Below, in pieces: positions 7,037-12,861 of a stretch of DNA of 12,861 bases. Under the pieces are notes generated by a model. It made no database searches and was not told the DNA's origin. It saw nothing but the letters and a program-made list of their open reading frames with translations. Position numbers and translations under genes: made by a program. Origin of the DNA: Candidatus Apopatosoma intestinale (GTDB taxonomy: Bacteria > Bacillota > Clostridia > Oscillospirales > CAG-272); assembly GCA_003524145.1 (NCBI GenBank), contig DODZ01000005.1:385-13245 (forward strand), in the 5' to 3' direction. Numbering within the stretch: position 1 is the stretch's first letter; each line of letters starts with the position of its first letter.

Positions 7037-7437
7037 ATTTTAATGAAAGAAAGGAAAAATTCCTTTCCGAATACAATGCTCTCCCGTCCGATATGGAAAG
7101 GTTTGATTATATCATAAATAAAGGAATGCGCTCCGCATGCGATTACGCGCCGTCCGAGGGGGACAGAATAGAGGGTTGCGACTCGGGTCTGTGGCTTTGC
7201 GCATCGGCGGACGGCGGATTTGTCTCCGTTCGTGCTCATAGCGACGCCGCATATGTCATGGGGCTTGCGGCGCTCATATGCGAGCTGACAGACGGACTTT
7301 CTGCGGCAGAGGCAATGGAGATAGACACCTCTTTCCCGCATGAAATCCCCTGCGTCTATCCCATGACAGAATTACGGCTCTCAAGCATGGAAAAAATGCT
7401 TTTGAAAATAAAAGAGTGCACAAAAAATATTTTATAA
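7033..7437 (+). CDS. sufE: SufE-like sulfur acceptor protein
   Basis: SufE accepts the persulfide sulfur from SufS, raising its activity and passing sulfur on. The 134-residue product has the expected acceptor cysteine, Cys49, in R-I-E-G-C-D-S-G-L-W, corresponding to Cys51 of the Escherichia coli protein, and the following A-A-L-I-C-E-L-T-D-G-L-S helix region. Its ATG overlaps the sufS stop by 4 bp, a strong coupling signal for a two-protein complex. Many Firmicutes use the zinc-containing SufU as the partner of SufS, so a SufE-type partner in a SpoIIID-bearing genome is worth noting. Assignment is by motif, length and neighbour. Confidence 0.88.
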   Translation: MNFNERKEKFLSEYNALPSDMERFDYIINKGMRSACDYAPSEGDRIEGCDSGLWLCASADGGFVSVRAHSDAAYVMGLAALICELTDGLSAAEAMEIDTSFPHEIPCVYPMTELRLSSMEKMLLKIKECTKNIL

Positions 7438-7453
7438 AATTCCGGAGGAAATT

Positions 7454-8905
7454 ATGTTAAAACACGCAATGGATGTAAAAGTCAATGTCCAGCCCATTTT
7501 CAGCAATGTGGTTCATACGGCTGTATGGGAAGGGCCCTGCCGCGTAGGCAGACCGGAGATTCTCTCGCCCGAGTATGAGTCAAGAGCCGGCAAAGAAGAA
7601 TTCAAAAACTGGAAAAAGACTGTTGTCGAAGGAATCTGCGCCGAAGCAAATGTGCTCGAGCCGCTCTATATCGAGTATGACGAAACATTCTATGTTTCCG
7701 ATGAAAAACTCCATGAGCTCGCTCCCAATCCTTCGGAAGTAGACCTTTTCCTCATCACATATCGCGTCCCCGGCATCGAACGCCTCGGCATACCCGTTTC
7801 GATGATAAACTGCGGACCTACGCCCGTTGACCTCGTGGCTTTCTATCGTGATATCGGACTTGATGCCTATATGGCTCATGACTATGAGGAATTCAATGAT
7901 ATCATCCGCCGCCTGCAGGTCAAAAAGGCACTCGCAAATACAAAACTTCTCGTTCTCACGGCAGACGAGCAGTTCCCTGTCAGCGTAAACAGCTCAAATC
8001 CCGATATCTATGGGCTCAACCTTAAATACGGTATCCGCAGTACGCGCCATTCCATACGCGAAGTATTTGATTATATGGACAGCACCACAAGCGAAGAAAA
8101 ATTTGCCGCCGAAGCAAAAGCTCTCTCCGATAAGGCGGAAGCAAGCACGATAAGCGACAGACTCATCTGCCATGACCTCGATTATATGAACGCCGTCAAG
8201 AGCATGATGGAGAAATTCGGATGCAATGCATTCACCACGGCTTGCAAGGAGCTTTGCGCTTCCCGCCTGCCAATGAGAAACAAATGTACACCCTGCCTCA
8301 CACACAGCCTGCTCCGCAATGACCGCATACCTACCGCCTGTGAAGAGGACCTCAATGCATGGATGGCTGTCGCCGTTCTCATGTATCTCACAAAGAAAGC
8401 CCCTTTCATGGGCAATCCCTCGCTCGTAAAGGCACATAAGCGTCCCATAGAAGACCTCGGCATGACAAGACTTGTGGCAGGTCCCGCAGAGGGCTTTGAT
8501 GAAGAGGTTCTTGAGGTTCGCCATGCTGTTCCGCCGACGAAGCTTCTCGGCTATGATAAGCCCGAGATGCCTTTTGAACTCGGTCACTTTACATATGAAG
8601 GCTTCGGCACAAAGGTTCAGGTAAATATGGCAGATACCGATGATAAGACAGTCACTATCGCGCGCTTCGACCGCCATGGCGAAAAGATGATTGCCGCCAA
8701 GGGCGAAATCGTCGGCTGTGCTTACCGCGATATCGAATGCAGCCCTGCCGTATATTATCATATCGACGGCGGCGCAAGAGAATTACGCCATGCACTCGCA
8801 GACGGCGGCTACGGACATCACCTCGTTGTCGTTTACGGCGACTACCGCGACGAACTCAAAAAGCTTGCAAAGATAGTCGGCTTCAAGATGGAAATCTTTA
8901 ACTGA
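7454..8905 (+). CDS. Fucose/arabinose isomerase-like protein (COG2407-type), substrate unknown
   Basis: The 483-residue cytoplasmic protein resembles the L-fucose/L-arabinose isomerase fold family. The diagnostic part is C-T-P-C-L-T-H-S-L-L-R-N-D-R-I-P followed by A-C-E-E-D-L-N-A (about 278-302), then F-M-G-N-P and a His378 in E-L-G-H-F; acidic residues 297-299 and His378 could be the metal ligands as in FucI. An early C-G-P-T-P segment (120-124) is in the sugar-binding half. Residues 264, 268, 278 and 281 form a local group of cysteines (C-x3-C-x9-C-x2-C). GGAGG 5 nt before the ATG and a 16-nt gap after sufE place it in the same operon. A true sugar isomerase activity cannot be claimed: fucose and arabinose isomerases normally sit in sugar operons, and no sugar transporter or kinase is nearby. 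Confidence 0.75.
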   Translation: MLKHAMDVKVNVQPIFSNVVHTAVWEGPCRVGRPEILSPEYESRAGKEEFKNWKKTVVEGICAEANVLEPLYIEYDETFYVSDEKLHELAPNPSEVDLFLITYRVPGIERLGIPVSMINCGPTPVDLVAFYRDIGLDAYMAHDYEEFNDIIRRLQVKKALANTKLLVLTADEQFPVSVNSSNPDIYGLNLKYGIRSTRHSIREVFDYMDSTTSEEKFAAEAKALSDKAEASTISDRLICHDLDYMNAVKSMMEKFGCNAFTTACKELCASRLPMRNKCTPCLTHSLLRNDRIPTACEEDLNAWMAVAVLMYLTKKAPFMGNPSLVKAHKRPIEDLGMTRLVAGPAEGFDEEVLEVRHAVPPTKLLGYDKPEMPFELGHFTYEGFGTKVQVNMADTDDKTVTIARFDRHGEKMIAAKGEIVGCAYRDIECSPAVYYHIDGGARELRHALADGGYGHHLVVVYGDYRDELKKLAKIVGFKMEIFN

Positions 8906-8932
8906 TACAAAATTTCCTGCTGATACATACAT

Positions 8933-8985
8933 AAATCAAGAGCCGCTCGCAATCTTTGGTTGCGAGCGGCTCTTGATTTTATTTG
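8933..8985 (+). terminator. Intrinsic terminator of the sufS operon
   Basis: A perfect 20-bp stem (8933-8952 with 8960-8979) encloses a 7-nt loop and runs into a T-rich tail (TTTTATTT). It begins 28 nt after the last operon stop codon. Its symmetry means it may also stop transcripts coming from the right. Confidence 0.92.
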
Positions 8986-9048
8986 ATAATGCGTCTCGAT
9001 CAGGCACCATGCGGCGCCGCCGACCGTCACCCTCGAAGCTTCATATGC

Positions 9049-9092
9049 AAAAATCCTCTTGCAACATACAGTTGAGTTGCAAGAGGATTTTT
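9049..9092 (-). terminator. Intrinsic terminator of the secreted dockerin protein gene, probably bidirectional
   Basis: A perfect 17-bp stem (9049-9065 with 9076-9092) with a 10-nt loop ends in five Ts on the minus strand, 10 nt past the stop of the minus-strand gene. On the plus strand it also ends in a T run, so it can act both ways between convergent operons. Confidence 0.9.
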
Positions 9093-9101
9093 TATTTACA
9101 T

Positions 9102-11363
9102 TTATTTGAGACCGACATCAAATCCCGCAATCAGCTTACGCAGGATGATAAGGTCAGCCGCGCCGACCTTGCCGTCACCGTTGATATCGACTAATGAAGC
9201 ATCGAGGTCGTTAATCAATCCGGCAATGTATTTGCGCAGTATAATTAAATCCATGGCGTTCACCTTGCCGTCATCGTTCAGGTCGCCGAGGATTCTGCTT
9301 TCCCTGCCGCAAACGGTACACTTATCGTCCTCACCGAAAGTGTGCTCCGTTATATCCGTTTTGTCGCCGCAATATTCGCATTCGTGATAATGCGATTTTG
9401 AGTTTTTCGACCATTCTGACTTATATTTATGCTCCGTCGTGCGCTTTTCTCCGCATACATTGCAATCCGTATCGCAGGCGTTGTCGTAGACATGCTCCGC
9501 CTCGTCAATGTTCAGATGGCAGTATACGCAGACATGCCAATGCTTTTCGGCATTCTTTTCCCATTCTCCATATCTATGAACAGTTCTTTTATATCCGCAA
9601 TCAATGCAGTCCGCATCGCAAATTTCTTTATAAGAATGCATTCTCCTGCCCGCAATTTCTCCGCAAACAGTACATGTATGCCAGTGATACAGCTCGTCAT
9701 TCACCCATTCCTCGCCGGGTTTATGCGGCGCATTTGTTCGCTCATAGCCGCAGATATTGCAGTCTTTATCGCAGTCATCCGTGTATTCATGGTCTGCAAA
9801 TTCGTAAATACCGTTACAGATGGTACAATAGCGGTGATGCTTGTCATAAAAAAATCCATATTCCCATCCGTCTTTGAACTTGTGTGATACTTCTCTTTCG
9901 TAGTCACATTTATTGCATATTGGAGAGCAAACATAGTTGTATACATGCTCTGCCTCGTCCTTCTTGTCACCGCATACGGTACACTCATGCCAGTGCGTTT
10001 CTTCATTTGACGAATATTTCGCACCGTACTTATGCTCGCCAAACTCGCCGTATTCAAATGTCTCCGTGCCGCATTCTCCGCATTCGCATGAATAATAATA
10101 TACCGCTTTCTGCTGGCAGGTTGCTTCACTCTTCAGATATTTCCCGGAGGCATTTTCCACAGTGAAGCTGTGTTCATGCGTATCTTCGATTACAACAAGC
10201 ACTACTTCTCTGCCGAGACGCAGATATCCAGCCTTGATTTTTTTATAACCGAGAGCATCAGCGATAGCTTTCAGATTATCGGTAAAAGCTTTTATGAAAG
10301 CGTTTCTGTTGCCCGTGACAAAAATATCCGCCGCACCTTCGTATTCCTTGATGATTTCAATTATTCTGTCAAGGTCAAAGGTCTCCATGCGAAGATCAAG
10401 CATGGCAAAAAGATTTGCATCAAGACTTGTGCAGGTCGGGATTCTGTAGTTTGTCTTTGCTATCGTATGGTCCTCTAAAAGCTGGGCTGTTGTAATATTA
10501 AAGTAAGCATGAAATGTATAGTTGCCACCATCATTCCATGTTAGGTCCACATAATAATATTGCCCGTCTATCTTTACAAGATTCCATGCATGACCTACGC
10601 CGCCGCTCTCGCCGAGGATGAGAAATGACTGGATGCCGACCTTCTGCAGAAGATACTGAAGAGCCTCGGCATAACCTTCACAGACAGCCTCGCCTTCTAC
10701 AAGCGCACCGTAAGGGTCATGCGCATGAGGAGCATCAAGAACATATGTAATTCTTTCCGCCAGGCTGTCATGAATATACAACTCGCGATCAAGTGCGTTC
10801 ATATCCTCTGTGATGCCGGAAAGAATCTCCTCTGCCGCCGCATTGAATTTCTCCTTTGCGGTCTTGAGAGCTTCCCCTGAGAGTATGTAACCGGGAGTAA
10901 GTGAAACTACTGTTTTCAAACTTTTATTATATGAATAATTGTGACTTTTGCCCAACCAGAAAAATTCCGCATGGTCGCGAATGGCAATATCAAAAACCAT
11001 AAGAAATTGCTCTTTGCTTATGGCATTTGTCCCGTCATAAACACTGATTTCTTTTGCACTGCTGTTCAGACCGGAAACAATCTGATCGTATGCATAAATC
11101 AATGCCGCGGAATTTGGCAGTTCCGAAAGTATGCTTCTGCCGTAATATTCAGGAAGCTTGTATCCATGCGTGGATATTTCTGCGTCCGCATCATAGCTCG
11201 GCGCTTCCCATTTGATAATGCTAACCTCATCATCGGGAATAAGAATTTCCTCAAAAGTATACGGCTCATAAGGCTTTGCCGCAGTGGCATGAAGAACAGC
11301 TGCACCGAATATCATAAAGATGATAAACGCCATGCAAAATAGTTTTACTGATTTTTTGCCCAT
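9102..11363 (-). CDS. Secreted transglutaminase-like protein with Cys/His-rich repeats and a C-terminal type I dockerin
   Basis: The 753-residue protein is built in four parts. Residues 1-29 are a signal peptide (basic start, hydrophobic run, A-T-A-A cleavage region). Residues of about 185-290 are a transglutaminase-like domain with Cys228 in V-C-E-G-Y-A, His258 in G-H-A-W-N-L-V and Asp273 in V-D-L-T-W-N-D, the papain-like triad. Residues of about 441-690 hold alternating H-x-H-x-C-x2-C and C-x3-C-x2-C modules. Residues 692-753 are a type I dockerin with two calcium loops (Asp694-Asn696-Asp698-Asp705 and Asp726-Asn728-Asp730-Asp737). The dockerin predicts binding to a cohesin on a scaffoldin or the cell surface; the catalytic domain could be a protease or cross-linking enzyme. 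GGAAGG lies about 10 nt before the ATG. It is a single-gene unit with its own promoter and terminator. The biological target is unknown. Confidence 0.93.
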   Translation of the reverse strand: MGKKSVKLFCMAFIIFMIFGAAVLHATAAKPYEPYTFEEILIPDDEVSIIKWEAPSYDADAEISTHGYKLPEYYGRSILSELPNSAALIYAYDQIVSGLNSSAKEISVYDGTNAISKEQFLMVFDIAIRDHAEFFWLGKSHNYSYNKSLKTVVSLTPGYILSGEALKTAKEKFNAAAEEILSGITEDMNALDRELYIHDSLAERITYVLDAPHAHDPYGALVEGEAVCEGYAEALQYLLQKVGIQSFLILGESGGVGHAWNLVKIDGQYYYVDLTWNDGGNYTFHAYFNITTAQLLEDHTIAKTNYRIPTCTSLDANLFAMLDLRMETFDLDRIIEIIKEYEGAADIFVTGNRNAFIKAFTDNLKAIADALGYKKIKAGYLRLGREVVLVVIEDTHEHSFTVENASGKYLKSEATCQQKAVYYYSCECGECGTETFEYGEFGEHKYGAKYSSNEETHWHECTVCGDKKDEAEHVYNYVCSPICNKCDYEREVSHKFKDGWEYGFFYDKHHRYCTICNGIYEFADHEYTDDCDKDCNICGYERTNAPHKPGEEWVNDELYHWHTCTVCGEIAGRRMHSYKEICDADCIDCGYKRTVHRYGEWEKNAEKHWHVCVYCHLNIDEAEHVYDNACDTDCNVCGEKRTTEHKYKSEWSKNSKSHYHECEYCGDKTDITEHTFGEDDKCTVCGRESRILGDLNDDGKVNAMDLIILRKYIAGLINDLDASLVDINGDGKVGAADLIILRKLIAGFDVGLK
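9294..10043 (-). repeat. Five tandem Cys/His-rich protein repeats within the dockerin protein
   Basis: Within residues 441-690, modules starting at His457, His509, His560, His608 and His658 recur every 48-52 residues with the pattern aromatic-rich H-x-H-x-C-x2-C (the second one is H-H-x-x-C-x2-C). They alternate with C-x3-C-x2-C-G-Y-E-R-like modules beginning at Cys479, Cys531, Cys582 and Cys630, and a final C-T-V-C-G at 682-686. The spacing suggests a metal-binding or disulfide-stabilised spacer, not a globular enzyme. The DNA copies have diverged, so this is an old protein-level duplication. Confidence 0.85.
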
Positions 11364-11415
11364 AGTATTGTTTCCTTCCGAAATTATGTCTTATTTGCAC
11401 TGATTTTCTCATTCC

Positions 11416-11456
11416 GAGTCGGCTTTTCAAAAAAATTTCCATAGCCATACAGACTC
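11416..11456 (-). other. Possible leader hairpin upstream of the dockerin protein gene
   Basis: In the predicted leader, GAGTC (plus-strand 11452-11456) can pair with GACTC (11416-11420), extended outward by U-G and U-A pairs, and an inner GGCT/AGCC pair (11443-11446 with 11421-11424) lies beyond a 5-nt one-sided bulge. I could not match it to a known riboswitch; the stem is short and may be chance. Confidence 0.3.
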
Positions 11457-11479
11457 AAATAACAATGCTTTATTTGATA

Positions 11480-11508
11480 ATTATATCATATGTCGACCGA
11501 AAAATCAA
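11480..11508 (-). promoter_or_regulatory. Sigma-A promoter of the dockerin protein gene
   Basis: On the minus strand TTGATT (11503-11508) and TATAAT (11480-11485) are exactly 17 nt apart. The start of transcription would be near 11473, leaving an unusually long leader of about 110 nt. No better promoter is visible closer to the gene. Confidence 0.7.
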
Positions 11509-11847
11509 TAGCAACTGTGCAATTTGCCGTTTCATGGTGTTTTGCATAGATTCCGCTCATAAATATTGTTATATAGATGCTATTTTTATGATTTAATTGT
11601 CATTTTATATAAATAACTATACCGTAATGGCATCAGATAAAAGCATATCGGGTTGCATTATGATTTCCGGCTTGATTGTTTTCATGCAATATTAAAACAG
11701 AGACTTTGACCGAAATCAAAGTCTCTGTTTTTGCTATCCGCGCGGGAGGGGGTCCTGCACAGGTAGACGCGAAATAGGATTGTATTAAGCAAATTACTGC
11801 TCTATTGTAGGCTTATTGACATACATGGGATTAAAATAATAAAGCCA
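11509..11847. other. Gene-less AT-rich stretch
   Basis: No open frame with a ribosome binding site is visible here on either strand. The sequence is strongly AT-rich up to about 11693, holds one strong hairpin (listed separately), and then a short GC-rich patch at about 11738-11773 that differs in composition from both sides. No tRNA-like fold or recombination site was recognised. It may be the remains of lost genes. Confidence 0.6.
11694..11732. terminator. Strong bidirectional hairpin terminator
   Basis: A perfect 16-bp stem (11694-11709 with 11716-11731) with loop CCGAAA is followed by Ts on both strands. On the minus strand it lies about 117 nt past the stop of the small gene at 11848-12195, which it probably terminates. 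On the plus strand no gene lies directly upstream, so it would be an orphan there. Confidence 0.8.
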
Positions 11848-12195
11848 TCAGTTTTCAAAAAATACTTGATATCTCTCCGCCAGTTTTATTAGCTTTTCAA
11901 CCGTTATCAAGCCCTTTCCAATTGAAACTTTAAGATATTTTCCACCCAGCGCATCAAAAATTTTCTTTGGAACAGGAACAAGTTCGAAAAATTCCTCATA
12001 AGTAAAAAGCCCATATTTATCAATATCTTCTTTCATTAATTTCTCATTATATTTCATCACATCATCATCGATACTAAAAATATTGAAAAATCCCGTGATT
12101 CCTCCAGGCATTGAAAGCAATCCATTAGTATAATAGCAGAAATGTTCATATGTTATAGGGCTATAGTGTTGTGCTACAAGGAAGGAGGCAACCAA
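11848..12195 (-). pseudogene. Small unrecognised protein gene, probably missing its N-terminus; weak resemblance to SUKH (SMI1/KNR4-like) immunity proteins
   Basis: The open frame gives up to 115 residues, with TTG at 12195 as the only plausible distal start; it lacks a ribosome binding site, and the first ATG (Met29 at 12111) has none either. The text P-I-T-Y-E-H-F-C-Y-Y-T-N-G-L followed by an aromatic and acidic middle resembles the P-x-x-Y-x-x-F-x-x-x-x-N-G region of SUKH proteins, which usually have another 20-40 residues before it. The frame stays open through the start region of the recombinase remnant on the other strand to a stop near 12229. This fits a gene whose 5' end was replaced when the neighbouring element arrived. 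Codon use is AT-rich, unlike the metabolic genes to the left. The family call is tentative; it could also be an intact orphan gene. Confidence 0.45.
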
Positions 12196-12615
12196 ATAGG
12201 AAAAAGAAGAGCCTCGGGCGAAGGACTTCTAAGATGGCGCAAGGACCGAAAGCATTGGGAAGGCCGAATCGTAATCGGAACAAATGAAAATGGAAAGCCT
12301 ATATCCAAATGCTTCTCCGGAAAAACGCAAAGAGAAGTTGTTGAGCGAATGGCGCGTTATCGATAACAAATTCGGGAACAAACATTAAGTGCAGACTCAC
12401 GGATGAAGCTACGTGACTGGACGGAAAAGTGGTTAACCGAATATATGGTGAACCTAATTCGACCGGAGACGATTGCAAACTATAGACGAGAAAGCGAGCT
12501 GCATATATACCCATATATTGGTGATTACCCGATATCAAAGATTACCACAATCCAGATTCAAAGGATGTATAACGATTTAAGAGAGAACGGAAGGAAAAGC
12601 TGTATAGAGAAATAA
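12196..12615 (+). pseudogene. Broken tyrosine recombinase (integrase) gene, N-terminal part only
   Basis: Read in one frame from 12196, the sequence encodes an arm-binding, AP2-like integrase N-terminus (G-K-R-R-A-S-G-E-G, then W-E-G-R-I-V-I-G) and, after an in-frame TAA at 12364-12366, a SAM-like core-binding domain (L-R-D-W-T-E-K-W-L-x-E-Y, R-P-E-T-I-A-N-Y, I-G-D-Y-P-I-S-K-I-T). Three defects are visible. First, GGAGG lies 7 nt before an ATA (12196-12198) in the place where an ATG is expected. Second, the TAA interrupts the linker between the two domains without changing frame. Third, the frame ends at 12613-12615, and the catalytic domain with the Arg-His-Arg-Tyr residues is absent from the sequence that follows. 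Relatives are normally about 370-400 residues. It cannot encode an active recombinase. Confidence 0.85.
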
Positions 12616-12666
12616 ATTTACCGTAGAAAGTAAATGCTGTTGCCCTGGTTTTTTAAGTAATAATTC

Positions 12667-12695
12667 TTGACAAAATCATAGAATTGGGATATAAT
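12667..12695 (+). promoter_or_regulatory. Consensus sigma-A promoter upstream of the iron-sulfur protein
   Basis: TTGACA (12667-12672) and TATAAT (12690-12695) are separated by exactly 17 nt, a perfect match to the vegetative consensus. The start of transcription would fall near 12702, about 60 nt before the start codon. Confidence 0.9.
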
Positions 12696-12763
12696 TATTA
12701 TGTGCATACTGGCAAACAAAAACAATTTCAGAATAAACAATTAAAAATAAAGGAGGAATGAAA

Positions 12764-12861
12764 ATGACAGAGCATTTACCACTATCTGTTCGGATTCCGA
12801 TTGAATCGGATAACCCAAGTATCTGCCGCAAAGAAGATCTTTGCATCAAGTGCGGACAATG
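12764..12861 (+). CDS. Iron-sulfur protein, possibly an [FeFe] hydrogenase (cut by window edge)
   Basis: Only the first 32 residues are in view. The segment D-N-P-S-I-C-R-K-E-D-L-C-I-K-C-G-Q shows the beginning of a 4Fe-4S ferredoxin-type motif (C-x2-C). The approach to the motif, D-N-P-S-I then D-L-C-I-K-C-G, is like the N-terminus of ferredoxin-domain [FeFe] hydrogenases (group B type) of Clostridia, which make or consume hydrogen with ferredoxin. The ATG at 12764 is chosen because AGGAGG (12751-12756) is 7 nt away; an in-frame ATG two codons earlier is only one base from it. The active-site cluster domain lies beyond the window, so other ferredoxin-domain proteins remain possible. Confidence 0.6.
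   Translation, partial: MTEHLPLSVRIPIESDNPSICRKEDLCIKCGQ

Noticed and set aside
7994..8761. Minus-strand open frame (255 codons) opposite the isomerase-like gene
   Set aside because: It lies within a gene supported by ribosome binding site, operon position and family motifs; its own translation shows no recognisable domain.
9398..9887. Overlapping plus-strand frames opposite the Cys/His repeat region
   Set aside because: They are created by the repeated TGC/TGT and CAT/CAC codons on the other strand and have no start signals.
11364..11473. Known riboswitch (cyclic di-GMP, fluoride, ZTP) in the dockerin gene leader
   Set aside because: None of the conserved core sequences of these classes is present.
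12142..12195. ATG at 12142 as start of the recombinase frame
   Set aside because: It has no ribosome binding site, and the residues before 12196 do not resemble integrase N-termini, while a perfect GGAGG box points to position 12196.
1..12861. CRISPR array, tRNA, rRNA, or intact insertion sequence
   Set aside because: No regularly spaced direct repeats, tRNA-like cloverleaf with conserved T-loop, rRNA sequence or transposase with terminal inverted repeats was found by reading both strands.

Overview
The window looks like chromosomal DNA from an anaerobic, endospore-forming member of the Clostridia (Firmicutes). A clear SpoIIID indicates an endospore former. A homocitrate-synthase-like (Re-type) citrate synthase next to aconitase and isocitrate dehydrogenase is a strict-anaerobe pattern, as in Clostridium acetobutylicum and C. 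kluyveri. A secreted protein with a type I dockerin fits a gut or rumen clostridium. A more exact name cannot be justified from the sequence alone.

Layout. Positions 1-4839 (minus strand) hold a tightly packed operon, read right to left: Re-citrate synthase, GntR/FCD regulator, aconitase, isocitrate dehydrogenase (cut by the left edge). Together the enzymes convert acetyl-CoA plus oxaloacetate to 2-oxoglutarate, the oxidative arm that feeds glutamate synthesis. The operon starts at a near-consensus sigma-A promoter whose -10 box lies inside an 18-bp palindrome, a likely operator for the GntR protein encoded as the second gene. Divergent from it, spoIIID (5010-5279, plus) is a single-gene unit ending in a strong terminator.

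Positions 5464-8905 (plus) form a second operon: an unrecognised 122-residue protein, a SufS-type cysteine desulfurase, SufE, and a protein related to fucose/arabinose isomerases (COG2407-like). A 20-bp-stem terminator closes it. Facing it on the minus strand is a 753-residue secreted protein (9102-11363): signal peptide, transglutaminase-like domain with a Cys-His-Asp triad, five Cys/His-rich repeats and a C-terminal dockerin. It has its own sigma-A promoter, a leader of about 110 nt and a terminator.

From about 11364 to the end the sequence becomes visibly more AT-rich and looks like an accessory or scarred region: a gene-poor stretch with a strong hairpin, a small protein gene (minus) that seems to have lost its N-terminus, and a broken tyrosine-recombinase gene (plus) with an ATA where its start should be, an in-frame stop and no catalytic domain. 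After this remnant a consensus promoter and strong ribosome binding site lead into a ferredoxin-like iron-sulfur protein, possibly an [FeFe] hydrogenase, cut by the right edge. I see no CRISPR array, tRNA or rRNA gene, or intact mobile element.
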